A DNA stretch of 6,963 nt from Limnoglobus sp. (GTDB taxonomy: Bacteria > Planctomycetota > Planctomycetia > Gemmatales > Gemmataceae): the NCBI GenBank assembly GCA_025353985.1, contig JANXNT010000346.1, forward strand, positions 1 through 6,963, written 5' to 3'. This document shows, one piece after another, positions 1 to 6,963 of the stretch. The notes below the pieces were generated by a model, which was given only the letters and a program-made list of their open reading frames with translations, was not told the DNA's origin and did not search any database. The position numbers were made by a program, and so were the translations under genes. Each line of letters begins with the position of its first letter. Position 1 is the first letter of the stretch.

Positions 1-3000
1 ACCGACACAGCGGTGCATTACCTGCGGCAATATCTCGAATTTCGCCCCACCGATGTCGATGTGAAAGAACGGCTGGCGAACATTTTGCGTTCGCGTTCGA
101 CGGACACATCGCGTTCCGAACTCGTGTTTCTTTACGACAAAATTTTGCGCGGCGACCCGAGCCGTGCGGGTATCCGCAAAGAAGCGATTGCGCTCTGTTT
201 GAAGTTCGGGCGCTACACCGATGCGAGCAATCACGCGGAGGCGTACCTCAAAGATACGCCTTCAGATGCAGCCGTTTGGCAGCAACTCGCGCTCGGGCAG
301 GTCGGCCAACGCACCTTCGACGATGCGGACAAAAGCTTCCGCACATCGCTTCAGTTCGACCCCAAAGAACCGACGACGTATTCGCGATTTGCCGAGTTCC
401 TCGTACGCGAACAGAAGCGGCCTGGCGAGGCGAAAATCGTCCTCGACCGCATGGTTACGGAACTGCCAAACCTTGCCGATTCGTACGTGATGCGGGCGCG
501 ATTCTCGATTGCGACGCAAGGTGATTCCTCACTGCCAACGGTGGCGAACGACCCCGTGATTCGCGACCTGAAACAAGCGATCTCGATCGCGCCGAAAACA
601 CCCGAGCCGCGGTTGCTATTGGCCGAAAGGTACCAGCGTCAGCGTGCCCCGCGCGATGCGCACGACGTACTTGCGGAAGGCTTGAAGCAGACGCCGAACG
701 ACATCCGGATGATACGCAGCTTGGCGTGGCTCGAATCGCATCGCGGCCACATTCCGCAGGCGATTACCGTGCTCGAAGACGGCATCACCGCCACCCGCGA
801 CACCGCCGATTTACTGATCCCGCTCGGCGATTTATTGTTGCAATCGGGCGACACCGCGAAGGCACTGGAGGTGCTCGCGAAACTCGAAAAGCGACGCGGG
901 CCGCTCGTGAAATTGCAAATCAAATACCTGCGTGGCCGGTTGGCGATGCACGCCGGAAAGTGGCCGGAAGCCATCGAGATGCTCGGCGAACTCCGTTCGG
1001 AATCGGCGGAGTTGCCGTTGCTCGAAGCCCAGGCGAATCTGCTGTTGGCGAACTGTCATCGACGCATTGCGGAACCGGCGAAAGAGCGCGAATGCCTAAA
1101 GTTGATCCTCGCGAAAGACCCATCAAACATCGCGGCACGGGCGATGCTCGGGCAGGCGTTTTTAAATGCGGGGCAACTCGCCGAAGCGATTCGCGAATAC
1201 GAACTCGCCGCACAGAATCCCGCCGGCGCGGGCACGTACACGACAACGGCGATACAGATGAAAGCGCTGCGGCTGGCAGCGATGAATGCGACGAGCGATG
1301 TGTGGACGAAGTTCGAAACCGAAGCGGTAGCGAGCCTGAAAAAGGGCGGCGTCGACACGGCGGACTCGGTACTGATTTTGGCGGACGTGGCGTACTTGTC
1401 TGGTAAGCCGGGCGCGGTGTTGAACGCGCTCGAACGCGAGCGATCGCGGCGGCCGGGCGATGTGCGATTGTGGGCGAAACTCGCCGAGCGGATCGCCGAT
1501 GTGCGCGGTGTAGCGGCGGGCCTCGTCATACTCGACGAAGCCCAAGGGGCCTTGCCAGACAGTGCAGAACTGCGATTGGCACGGGCCGAGTTGTATGCCC
1601 GCGACCCGGCGGGTTTGCGACCGATACCGATGCTCGAATCGCAAATCGAAAGCTGGCCCGATACCGAACGGCACCGGTTGTGTGCGGGGCTGATTGACAT
1701 CTACGAACGTAAGGGCGACCGTGCCGATGCGTTGCGATTGCACCACCGCATGGCGACTGAAACCGTGCGCGATGCGGCGCTCTGGCAAGCGGTGGCGATG
1801 CGTGCGATCGAGGCCGACGATGCCACGATACTAGCCGAAGCGAAGACCGCATTGAAGGCGATCGAAGGCGATGCGGGCGCGTGCCAAATCATCGTGGCGA
1901 CAGCCGTGGCGGTGAAGTCCGGGAACGCCGCGGCGTGGAACGCTTCGCGCGATGCGCTGACCGCGAAATTCGGGGCCAATCCTATCAGTGCCGATGCGTG
2001 TCTTGCACTCGGCACGATTGCGGAACGCCTCGGTGACACGGCACTGTCAGTCACATTTGCTACGCGTGCATTTGTGCTCGAACCGACGCGGGTCGAGCCG
2101 GTGAAGGCGCTACTGCGATTTTACGCGAGCAAAGGAAATACGCCTGAATTGAAGGCGATGTTGTTACGATTGTCGATCGACCCGCGATGGGCGAACGAGC
2201 CATTTCAGCGAGTTATTTGGAATGCCTCGGGCACGATCGATCGACCGGCTGCGGCACGGTTAATCGCGGCATGCCCCGTGCATCTCGAACGGCTACCCGG
2301 CTACCTCGGGTGGCTGGCCGATTGCCGACAACGCATCGGGCAGACCGCCGAAGCCCAGGCATTTCGCACACGCGCCGTGCAAGCACCCGGCGCGAATGTC
2401 GATGACTACGTGCGTTTGCAATTGGACATCGAAACGAGCCGCGTCACGGAGTTGGCGAAACCAAAACTCGACGAGCGTGCATATGCGACGTTGTTGGCAA
2501 CGATCGATGCGGCGGCGAAAATCAAGAGCGAACGGACGTTCGACACGGCGACGACGCAGCGAATCTATATCCGCGAAAGATTCGCAATTATGCTCGCACG
2601 GATGGAACGAACCAACGCGATCGAGTTGCTGCAAGGCTACCTGAATCAGCCGAACGAACCGCAATCGGATCGGGCTTGGGCGACGCAAAATTTGACGATG
2701 TTACTCGCGGTACGCGGCGAACCGGCCGACCGGCGTCGTGCGGCAGAATTGCTGATTTCGCAGCGAGATTTGTTTCAATCGGCTGAAGAACGTCGTGCCG
2801 TGGCCGGCGTGTTATCGTCGTTGCATCGCTACCTCGATGGCACCGACCGCACGGCCGCCCTGGATTGTGCGATCTCGTTGCTCGCCGAAATTGCGAAGGA
2901 GACGAACGGCCCTCGCGACGTGTTCATTCTGAGCCAGGCGTATCGTGCTGGGGAGAAAACGAACGAAGCGGTCGGCTGCCTGCAAACGCTACTGAATCGC

Positions 3001-4056
3001 GACCCGACGAACGTTGAATACCTGATTGTCGCGATGGAAGTGTTGATCGAAGGTAAGCAGTACGATGCGGCGAAAGCGTTCGCCGAACGGCTGCTCGCAC
3101 GTGGGCCGAGCGATAGCCGCATCGTCACGGCGGTCGCCAATTATTACTGCAAAGCGGGGCAGTCCGAACGCGCCATCGCGATGATCGAGAACGACTGCAA
3201 AGAGATCGACCGCAGCGGTAACGAGACGAACGAAACGATACTGGCGGCCGCCGAACTGTACGACCGCTTATCGCGTCTAGCCGAAATTCGCGGCACCGCG
3301 GCCGTGCGAATGTTGACCGATGCCGCCGTGGCGAAGTACGACCGGCTGGTGCCGACGCGGGCCGAGTATCTGACCCGGATCGCATCGCTGTTGGCGGCGG
3401 ATCGACGGCCCGAGGAAGCATTCGCGAAAATCCAGTTAGTCAAGGCGTTGAACCCGCGAACGAAGGCACTCGCGGGTGTCGCTGCGATCCGAAATGGGGC
3501 GAGCGATGTCTGGGCCGCGCGGGTTCGCGAGTGGTTGCAAACGGCACGGGAACAAGAGCCAGATTCGCTTTTGCTTCGCCTGACCGAAGCCGACTTCCAG
3601 ACGATTCGCAACGATTTTGCGGCGGCCGAGAAAGCGTATCAGCAGGTGTTAGCGATCGACCCGCGGAATGCGGTGGCACTCAATAATCTTGCGTGGTTGT
3701 TGGCACCGATGCCCGAACGTGCCACGCAAGCGAACGAACTCATCGAACGCGCCATGAAGGAAAAAGGCCTGACGGGCGAATTGCTCGACACACGCGCCCG
3801 CATTCGCATCTCCGCGAAGCAGTACGAACTCGCCGAGAAAGACGCGGCAGAGGCGCTGAAGCACGAGAAGACCGCGATGCGATATTTTCACCTATCCGTC
3901 GCGCTGAATTCGCAGAAGAAACCCGATGCGGATCGCGCGTTTCGTGAAGCCAAGTCGCGCGGCCTCGAAGCGATACCGCTCCACCCCGCGGATCGCGAAA
4001 CGTATCGCCGGCTGGATGAAGCGAATCGTTCCACCTCGTCGAGCACGCCGAATTGA
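1..4056 (+). CDS. Giant tetratricopeptide-repeat (TPR) protein, 5' end outside window
   Basis: This is an open frame from base 1 to a TGA at 4054-4056, with 1351 visible residues. The first possible start is a GTG at 13, but the codons before it are also open, no ribosome binding site fits, and the protein begins inside a helix-rich segment, so the N-terminus is missing. Counting residues from the GTG, TPR-like helix pairs are clearest at about 86-119 (start AAVWQQLALGQ), 196-229, 265-298, 373-406 (RAMLGQAFLNAGQLAEAI), 1000-1062 and 1184-1217 (FAAAEKAYQQVLAIDP), followed by NNLAWLLA at 1224-1231. The middle is alpha-helical and alanine/leucine-rich but diverged from the TPR consensus. There is no catalytic motif and no membrane segment in the visible part. 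TPR arrays generally act as protein-binding scaffolds; partner, location and role cannot be told here. Related planctomycete proteins usually have a short N-terminal membrane anchor or signal (family knowledge, not seen). The TPR fold is near certain; function is unknown. Confidence 0.9.
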   Translation, partial: TDTAVHYLRQYLEFRPTDVDVKERLANILRSRSTDTSRSELVFLYDKILRGDPSRAGIRKEAIALCLKFGRYTDASNHAEAYLKDTPSDAAVWQQLALGQVGQRTFDDADKSFRTSLQFDPKEPTTYSRFAEFLVREQKRPGEAKIVLDRMVTELPNLADSYVMRARFSIATQGDSSLPTVANDPVIRDLKQAISIAPKTPEPRLLLAERYQRQRAPRDAHDVLAEGLKQTPNDIRMIRSLAWLESHRGHIPQAITVLEDGITATRDTADLLIPLGDLLLQSGDTAKALEVLAKLEKRRGPLVKLQIKYLRGRLAMHAGKWPEAIEMLGELRSESAELPLLEAQANLLLANCHRRIAEPAKERECLKLILAKDPSNIAARAMLGQAFLNAGQLAEAIREYELAAQNPAGAGTYTTTAIQMKALRLAAMNATSDVWTKFETEAVASLKKGGVDTADSVLILADVAYLSGKPGAVLNALERERSRRPGDVRLWAKLAERIADVRGVAAGLVILDEAQGALPDSAELRLARAELYARDPAGLRPIPMLESQIESWPDTERHRLCAGLIDIYERKGDRADALRLHHRMATETVRDAALWQAVAMRAIEADDATILAEAKTALKAIEGDAGACQIIVATAVAVKSGNAAAWNASRDALTAKFGANPISADACLALGTIAERLGDTALSVTFATRAFVLEPTRVEPVKALLRFYASKGNTPELKAMLLRLSIDPRWANEPFQRVIWNASGTIDRPAAARLIAACPVHLERLPGYLGWLADCRQRIGQTAEAQAFRTRAVQAPGANVDDYVRLQLDIETSRVTELAKPKLDERAYATLLATIDAAAKIKSERTFDTATTQRIYIRERFAIMLARMERTNAIELLQGYLNQPNEPQSDRAWATQNLTMLLAVRGEPADRRRAAELLISQRDLFQSAEERRAVAGVLSSLHRYLDGTDRTAALDCAISLLAEIAKETNGPRDVFILSQAYRAGEKTNEAVGCLQTLLNRDPTNVEYLIVAMEVLIEGKQYDAAKAFAERLLARGPSDSRIVTAVANYYCKAGQSERAIAMIENDCKEIDRSGNETNETILAAAELYDRLSRLAEIRGTAAVRMLTDAAVAKYDRLVPTRAEYLTRIASLLAADRRPEEAFAKIQLVKALNPRTKALAGVAAIRNGASDVWAARVREWLQTAREQEPDSLLLRLTEADFQTIRNDFAAAEKAYQQVLAIDPRNAVALNNLAWLLAPMPERATQANELIERAMKEKGLTGELLDTRARIRISAKQYELAEKDAAEALKHEKTAMRYFHLSVALNSQKKPDADRAFREAKSRGLEAIPLHPADRETYRRLDEANRSTSSSTPN

Positions 4057-4127
4057 AACTCGGCCCAGACCTCCTAAATTGTTAGCGAGCAGTTCTCCCC
4101 TGCAAGCGTTTTGCGTCGTTTCCTAGT

Positions 4128-4163
4128 GCGGGTTCACTCGGTGATCCCGCGTTGTTTCGTTTC
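4128..4163 (+). terminator. Hairpin plus T-rich run between TPR gene and glgP
   Basis: Bases 4128-4150 form a near-perfect inverted repeat. GCGGG pairs with CCCGC, there is one T/T mismatch, TCAC pairs with GTGA, and the loop is TCG. A T-rich stretch (TTGTTTCGTTTCTCTT) follows at about 4152-4167. This is the shape of an intrinsic terminator, although the T-run is interrupted by G and C. It lies 72 bp after the TPR stop and ends 30 bp before the glgP ATG. It could end the TPR transcript, or it could sit in the glgP leader and act as an attenuator or mRNA stabiliser. The pairing is seen directly; the function is inferred. Confidence 0.45.
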
Positions 4164-4169
4164 TCTTGC

Positions 4170-4174
4170 GAGGA
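4170..4174 (+). promoter_or_regulatory. Shine-Dalgarno site deciding the glgP start
   Basis: GAGGA lies six bases before the ATG at 4181, a standard distance. The reading frame can also be opened at an in-frame TTG at 4166, but that codon precedes this site and would place the ribosome binding site inside the gene. The ATG at 4181, giving MPGRSIRTYTVLPSLPKSL, is therefore the better start. Confidence 0.75.
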
Positions 4175-4180
4175 TTGTTC

Positions 4181-6742
4181 ATGCCCGGACGATCGATTCG
4201 AACCTACACGGTTCTTCCATCCCTTCCGAAGTCGCTCGAACCCCTCCAAAAACTCGTTTACAACTTGTGGTGGTGCTGGAACGCCGATGCCGTCGCGCTG
4301 TTTCGGCGGATCAATCCGGACCTGTTCGAGACGCTCGACCACAGCCCGATCCGGCTATTGCGCTCGACCGAACAGACGCGCTTCGACGAACTTTCCGAAG
4401 ACGGTGGCTTCCTCGCGCACATGGAGCGCGTCGTCGAATCGCTCGATCATTACATGAAGGCATCGACGTGGTTCGGCCAAACCTTCAAGGCCGATAGCGG
4501 CACGTGCGTGGCGTACTTCTCCGCCGAATTCGGCACGCATGAAAGCGTACCGGTGTACTCCGGTGGCCTCGGCGTGCTTGCAGGCGACCACCTTAAGAGC
4601 GCCAGCGACCTCGGTATCCCGCTCGTCGGCGTCAGCCTCATGTACCGCGAAGGATACTTTCGGCAGTATCTCAACGTCGACGGCTGGCAGCAAGAACGCT
4701 ACCCGGAGAACGATTTCTTCACGCTGCCACTCGTGCCCGAACTGAAAGCAGACGGCACGCCGGTGATCGTCTCGGTGCAGTTGCCGGGCCGCGAAGTGTC
4801 GTTGCGAATCTGGCACATTCAAGTCGGCCGCGTGCCGTTGTACTTGCTCGATGCGAACATCGCCGCGAACCGTGCGGAAGATCGCGGTATCACCGCGCAG
4901 CTTTACGGCGGCGACGAGCAGATGCGGATTCAGCAAGAAATCATCCTCGGTATCGGCGGCATCCGGGCGCTCCGCGCTATCGGCAAGAACCCGAGCGTTT
5001 GCCACATGAACGAGGGGCACGCGGCATTCGTGGGCCTCGAACGCATCCGCATGTTGATGGAAGAAGAGAAGCTCGATTTCGCGACGGCATCCGAAGCGGT
5101 CAAGGCCGGTACGTGCTTCACGACGCACACGCCCGTGCCCGCCGGTAACGATGCGTTCCCCGCGCAACTGATGGACCAATACTTCGGCGATTACATCAGC
5201 AAGCTCGGCATCGACCGCCAGGGTTTCTACGCACTCGGGCGGATTCATCCGGAGAATCAAAGCGAGCCGTTCAGCATGACGGTGCTTGCCATCAAGCTTG
5301 CGAACACCAGCAATGGCGTGAGCGCGTTGCACGGCGTCGTCTCGCGCAAGATGTGGAACGGTATCTGGCCAACGCTACCCGATGTTGAAGTCCCGATCAC
5401 CTCGATCACGAACGGCGTACATACGCAGACGTGGCTCTCGCCGGAAATCGGCCAGCTGTTCGACCGCTACATCGGCATCCACTGGGAAGAAGAACCGACC
5501 GATTTCGCGATCTGGAAGCGCGTCGAATCGATCCCCGATGCGGAACTGTGGCGCACGCACGAACGTTGCCGCGAACGACTCGTGGCGATGGCACGTTCGC
5601 GTTTGAAAGCGCAACTCAAACGTCGCGGCACCTCGCCCGCCGAGATCGACAAAGCCGAAGAGATTCTCGACCCCGACGCACTGACCATCGGCTTCGCGCG
5701 GCGGTTCGCAACTTATAAGCGTGGCGACTTGCTCTTCCGCGATCTCGAACGGATCACGAAACTGCTCGGCGACAAGGACCGCCCGATTCAGTTCATCTTC
5801 TCCGGGAAGGCTCACCCGAAGGACATCGGCGGAAAGGAACTAATCGCGCGTGTGGTGCAATATGCGAAGCGGGAAGAGTTCCGGAAGCGGATCGTTTTCC
5901 TCGAAGATTACGACATGAACGTCTGCCGGACGCTCGTTCAAGGTGTCGATGTGTGGCTGAATAACCCGCGCCGCCCACTCGAAGCATCGGGCACGAGCGG
6001 GATGAAAGTCGCCGTCAACGGTGGCTTGAACCTGAGCATTCTCGATGGCTGGTGGTGCGAAGGTTACGATGGCGAAAATGGCTGGGCGATCGGCTCCGGC
6101 GAAGAGTACCAAGACCTCGCGTACCAAGACGAAGTCGAGAGCCGGGCACTCTACGAACTGCTCGAAAAAGAAGTGCTGCCCGCGTTCTACACCCGTGGCA
6201 AAGACGGCCTGCCCCGCGCTTGGATCAAACGCATGAAGCGTTCGATCTCGACGCTGGTGCCGGTGTTCAACACGAACCGCATGGTCGAAGAATACACCGA
6301 GCGTTGCTACCTGCCATCGCATCGCCGGTTCTTGAAACTGAGCGGAAACCACCTGAAGGGTGCCACTGAACTCGCGGCCTGGCGACGCAAGATCAAAGGC
6401 GACTGGGGGCAAGTCCTCGTCGAACAAATCGACGCGCCGAACGGCGACATGCTGCGAGTCGGCGGCGATCTCGACGTCAAGGTTCGCGTCCACCTCGGCA
6501 GTATTTCGCCGAACGATGTCGAAGTGCAACTCTGCTATGGGCTGCTCGATTCGATGGGGCAAATCGCCGACCCGAAAGCGAAAGCGTTGCTGCCCTCCGG
6601 CACCGTCGCCGATGGTCGCGTGTCGTTCGCGGGAACCGTCGCCTGCCAAGCCAGCGGCCAGTTCGGCTTCAGCGTCCGTGTGCTGCCCTCGCACCCAAAT
6701 CTGCCACACGCGTTCGAGCCAGGCTTGGTCACGTGGGGCTAA
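4181..6742 (+). CDS. glgP: Alpha-glucan (glycogen/maltodextrin) phosphorylase, GT35, DUF3417-containing
   Basis: This 853-residue cytosolic enzyme is predicted to phosphorolyse alpha-1,4-glucan ends to glucose-1-phosphate (EC 2.4.1.1 type) using pyridoxal phosphate. Residues ~10-115 form the DUF3417 domain (NLWWCWN at 28-34). The catalytic core follows: VAYFSAEFG, then VYSGGLGVLAGDH at 125-137, MNEGH at 276-280, FTTHTPVPAG at 313-322, ITNGVHTQTW, RFATYKR at 508-514 and FSGKAHPKD around 540-548. The PLP-binding site is EASGTSGMK, with the Schiff-base lysine at K609, followed by NGGLNLSILDGWW. Residues ~742-853 look like a beta-rich C-terminal domain ending FGFSVRVLPSHPNL...GLVTWG, as in this subfamily. 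It belongs to the shorter-motif family modelled as TIGR02094, rather than the rabbit-muscle/E. coli GlgP/MalP type. Length and motifs are intact, with no frameshift. It is preceded by a 124-bp gap, so it probably has its own control. Whether glycogen or maltodextrin is preferred cannot be read from sequence. Confidence 0.95.
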   Translation: MPGRSIRTYTVLPSLPKSLEPLQKLVYNLWWCWNADAVALFRRINPDLFETLDHSPIRLLRSTEQTRFDELSEDGGFLAHMERVVESLDHYMKASTWFGQTFKADSGTCVAYFSAEFGTHESVPVYSGGLGVLAGDHLKSASDLGIPLVGVSLMYREGYFRQYLNVDGWQQERYPENDFFTLPLVPELKADGTPVIVSVQLPGREVSLRIWHIQVGRVPLYLLDANIAANRAEDRGITAQLYGGDEQMRIQQEIILGIGGIRALRAIGKNPSVCHMNEGHAAFVGLERIRMLMEEEKLDFATASEAVKAGTCFTTHTPVPAGNDAFPAQLMDQYFGDYISKLGIDRQGFYALGRIHPENQSEPFSMTVLAIKLANTSNGVSALHGVVSRKMWNGIWPTLPDVEVPITSITNGVHTQTWLSPEIGQLFDRYIGIHWEEEPTDFAIWKRVESIPDAELWRTHERCRERLVAMARSRLKAQLKRRGTSPAEIDKAEEILDPDALTIGFARRFATYKRGDLLFRDLERITKLLGDKDRPIQFIFSGKAHPKDIGGKELIARVVQYAKREEFRKRIVFLEDYDMNVCRTLVQGVDVWLNNPRRPLEASGTSGMKVAVNGGLNLSILDGWWCEGYDGENGWAIGSGEEYQDLAYQDEVESRALYELLEKEVLPAFYTRGKDGLPRAWIKRMKRSISTLVPVFNTNRMVEEYTERCYLPSHRRFLKLSGNHLKGATELAAWRRKIKGDWGQVLVEQIDAPNGDMLRVGGDLDVKVRVHLGSISPNDVEVQLCYGLLDSMGQIADPKAKALLPSGTVADGRVSFAGTVACQASGQFGFSVRVLPSHPNLPHAFEPGLVTWG

Positions 6743-6747
6743 CTTGG

Positions 6748-6781
6748 GGAAATGCGGAATGGGGAATTCGGAATGCGGAAC
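6748..6781. repeat. Short degenerate GGAAT/GCGGAAT repeat tract
   Basis: Two near-identical copies of a 13-base unit, GGAAATGCGGAAT (6748-6760) and CGGAATGCGGAAC (6769-6781), flank GGGGAATT (6761-6768). The whole stretch is built from GGAAT/GCGGAA words and looks unlike the coding DNA on either side. Similar GGAATGCGGAAT strings are, from memory, common between genes in planctomycete genomes, so this may be one copy of a dispersed intergenic repeat. It begins six bases after the glgP stop. Confidence 0.5.
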
Positions 6782-6796
6782 CGGCTCCGCGTTCCG
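6769..6796. terminator. Convergent-spacer hairpin, possible bidirectional terminator
   Basis: Bases 6769-6796 are an imperfect palindrome. CGGAATGCGGAACC pairs with GGCTCCGCGTTCCG, with 12 of 14 positions Watson-Crick and the other two being one wobble and one A/C mismatch on the plus-strand RNA. It lies in the 58-bp gap between the converging stop codons of glgP and the LRR gene, where a shared terminator is expected. Neither side has a real T-run (TTAACT on the right, AATTCCCC on the minus-strand side), so intrinsic termination would be weak. The left arm is part of the repeat tract. Confidence 0.35.
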
Positions 6797-6800
6797 TTAA

Positions 6801-6963
6801 CTATCCCGCTTGAGTGATATTGCATTCAGGCAGCGCGGCTTTCAGAAGCGCGATGCCCTTCTCTGTGACTTTCGTTTTCCCCAACTGAAGTTCTTTCAGG
6901 TTGCTCAGACCGTAGAGGTGCACGAGCCCACGGTCGCCGATCTTGGTGTGCAACAAACTGAGG
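6801..6963 (-). CDS. Leucine-rich-repeat protein, C-terminal end only
   Basis: Read on the minus strand, the frame runs in from the right edge (first full codon at 6962) for 53 codons to a TAG at 6803-6801. It starts LSLLHTKIGDRGLVHLYGLS and continues with LKELQLGKTKVTEKGIALL, KAALPECNITQAG. This is the end of one LRR plus a full repeat of the LxxLxLxxTxVTDxGLxxL bacterial type, followed by the ALPxCxI capping tail that closes many planctomycete LRR proteins. The frame was too short to stand out as an ORF, but the repeat pattern makes it secure. LRR domains bind proteins; the rest of the protein, including any kinase, secretion or repeat-companion domain, lies outside the window, so its role is unknown. 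It is convergent with glgP and ends 58 bp from it. Confidence 0.85.
   Translation of the reverse strand, partial: LSLLHTKIGDRGLVHLYGLSNLKELQLGKTKVTEKGIALLKAALPECNITQAG

Noticed and set aside
1056..1788. Overlapping minus-strand open frames of about 210 codons inside the TPR gene
   Set aside because: They overlap each other and the TPR frame, are Arg/Ser/Ala-rich and show no domain. The TPR pattern on the plus strand explains the region.
4057..4127. A sigma70-like promoter for glgP in the intergenic gap
   Set aside because: TTG-containing words occur (near 4079 and 4111), but none is paired with a convincing TATAAT-like box at 16-18 bases, so no promoter is claimed.
4166..4180. In-frame TTG at 4166 as an alternative glgP start
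   Set aside because: The GAGGA ribosome binding site lies after this TTG and at the right distance for the ATG at 4181.
4355..5332. A 325-codon open frame on the minus strand inside glgP
   Set aside because: It lies wholly opposite the conserved catalytic core of glgP, is rich in His/Arg/Glu/Val as expected from mirrored GC-rich codons, and has no recognisable domain. It is a shadow frame.
5840..6709. A 289-codon open frame on the minus strand inside the 3' half of glgP
   Set aside because: Same reason: it is antisense to the PLP site and C-terminal domain, its composition is that of a reverse-complement shadow, and no family motif is present.
6743..6800. Possible miniature mobile element or attachment site in the convergent spacer
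   Set aside because: The palindrome and repeat words are short, with no clear target-site duplication and no linked transposase or integrase.

Overview
The window looks like a piece of a planctomycete chromosome, probably from the Gemmataceae (Gemmata-like). Three things point there. The first is a very long TPR protein of the planctomycete style (NNLAWLLA motif near the C-terminus). The second is a leucine-rich-repeat C-terminus of the type TKVTEKGIALLKAALPEC, which is typical of the large LRR families in that group. The third is moderately GC-rich DNA with a GGAATGCGGAAT-type intergenic repeat. The assignment is inference from protein style; no rRNA or other marker gene is present.

Layout: positions 1-4056 (+) are the 3' part of one giant tetratricopeptide-repeat gene whose reading frame is already open at base 1, so its true start lies upstream. 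A 124-bp intergenic gap (4057-4180) follows, carrying a strong imperfect hairpin at 4128-4150 and a T-rich run. Positions 4181-6742 (+) encode a complete 853-residue alpha-glucan (glycogen/maltodextrin) phosphorylase with the DUF3417 N-terminal domain, a GT35 catalytic core with the PLP lysine, and a C-terminal beta-type domain. A 58-bp convergent spacer (6743-6800) holds a small repeat tract and a hairpin. Positions 6801-6963 (-) are the last 53 codons and stop of an LRR protein that enters from beyond the right edge.

Functionally, only the phosphorylase can be named with confidence: it releases glucose-1-phosphate from storage glucan. The TPR protein is a scaffold-like helical-repeat protein of unknown role, and nothing in the sequence ties it to glycogen metabolism beyond being upstream on the same strand. 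The LRR gene is transcribed convergently and is probably unrelated. No tRNA, rRNA, CRISPR array, insertion sequence or phage gene was seen. The window reads as ordinary chromosomal sequence. The points most worth a second look are the leader hairpin before glgP, the convergent-spacer repeat, and the unexplained size of the TPR protein.
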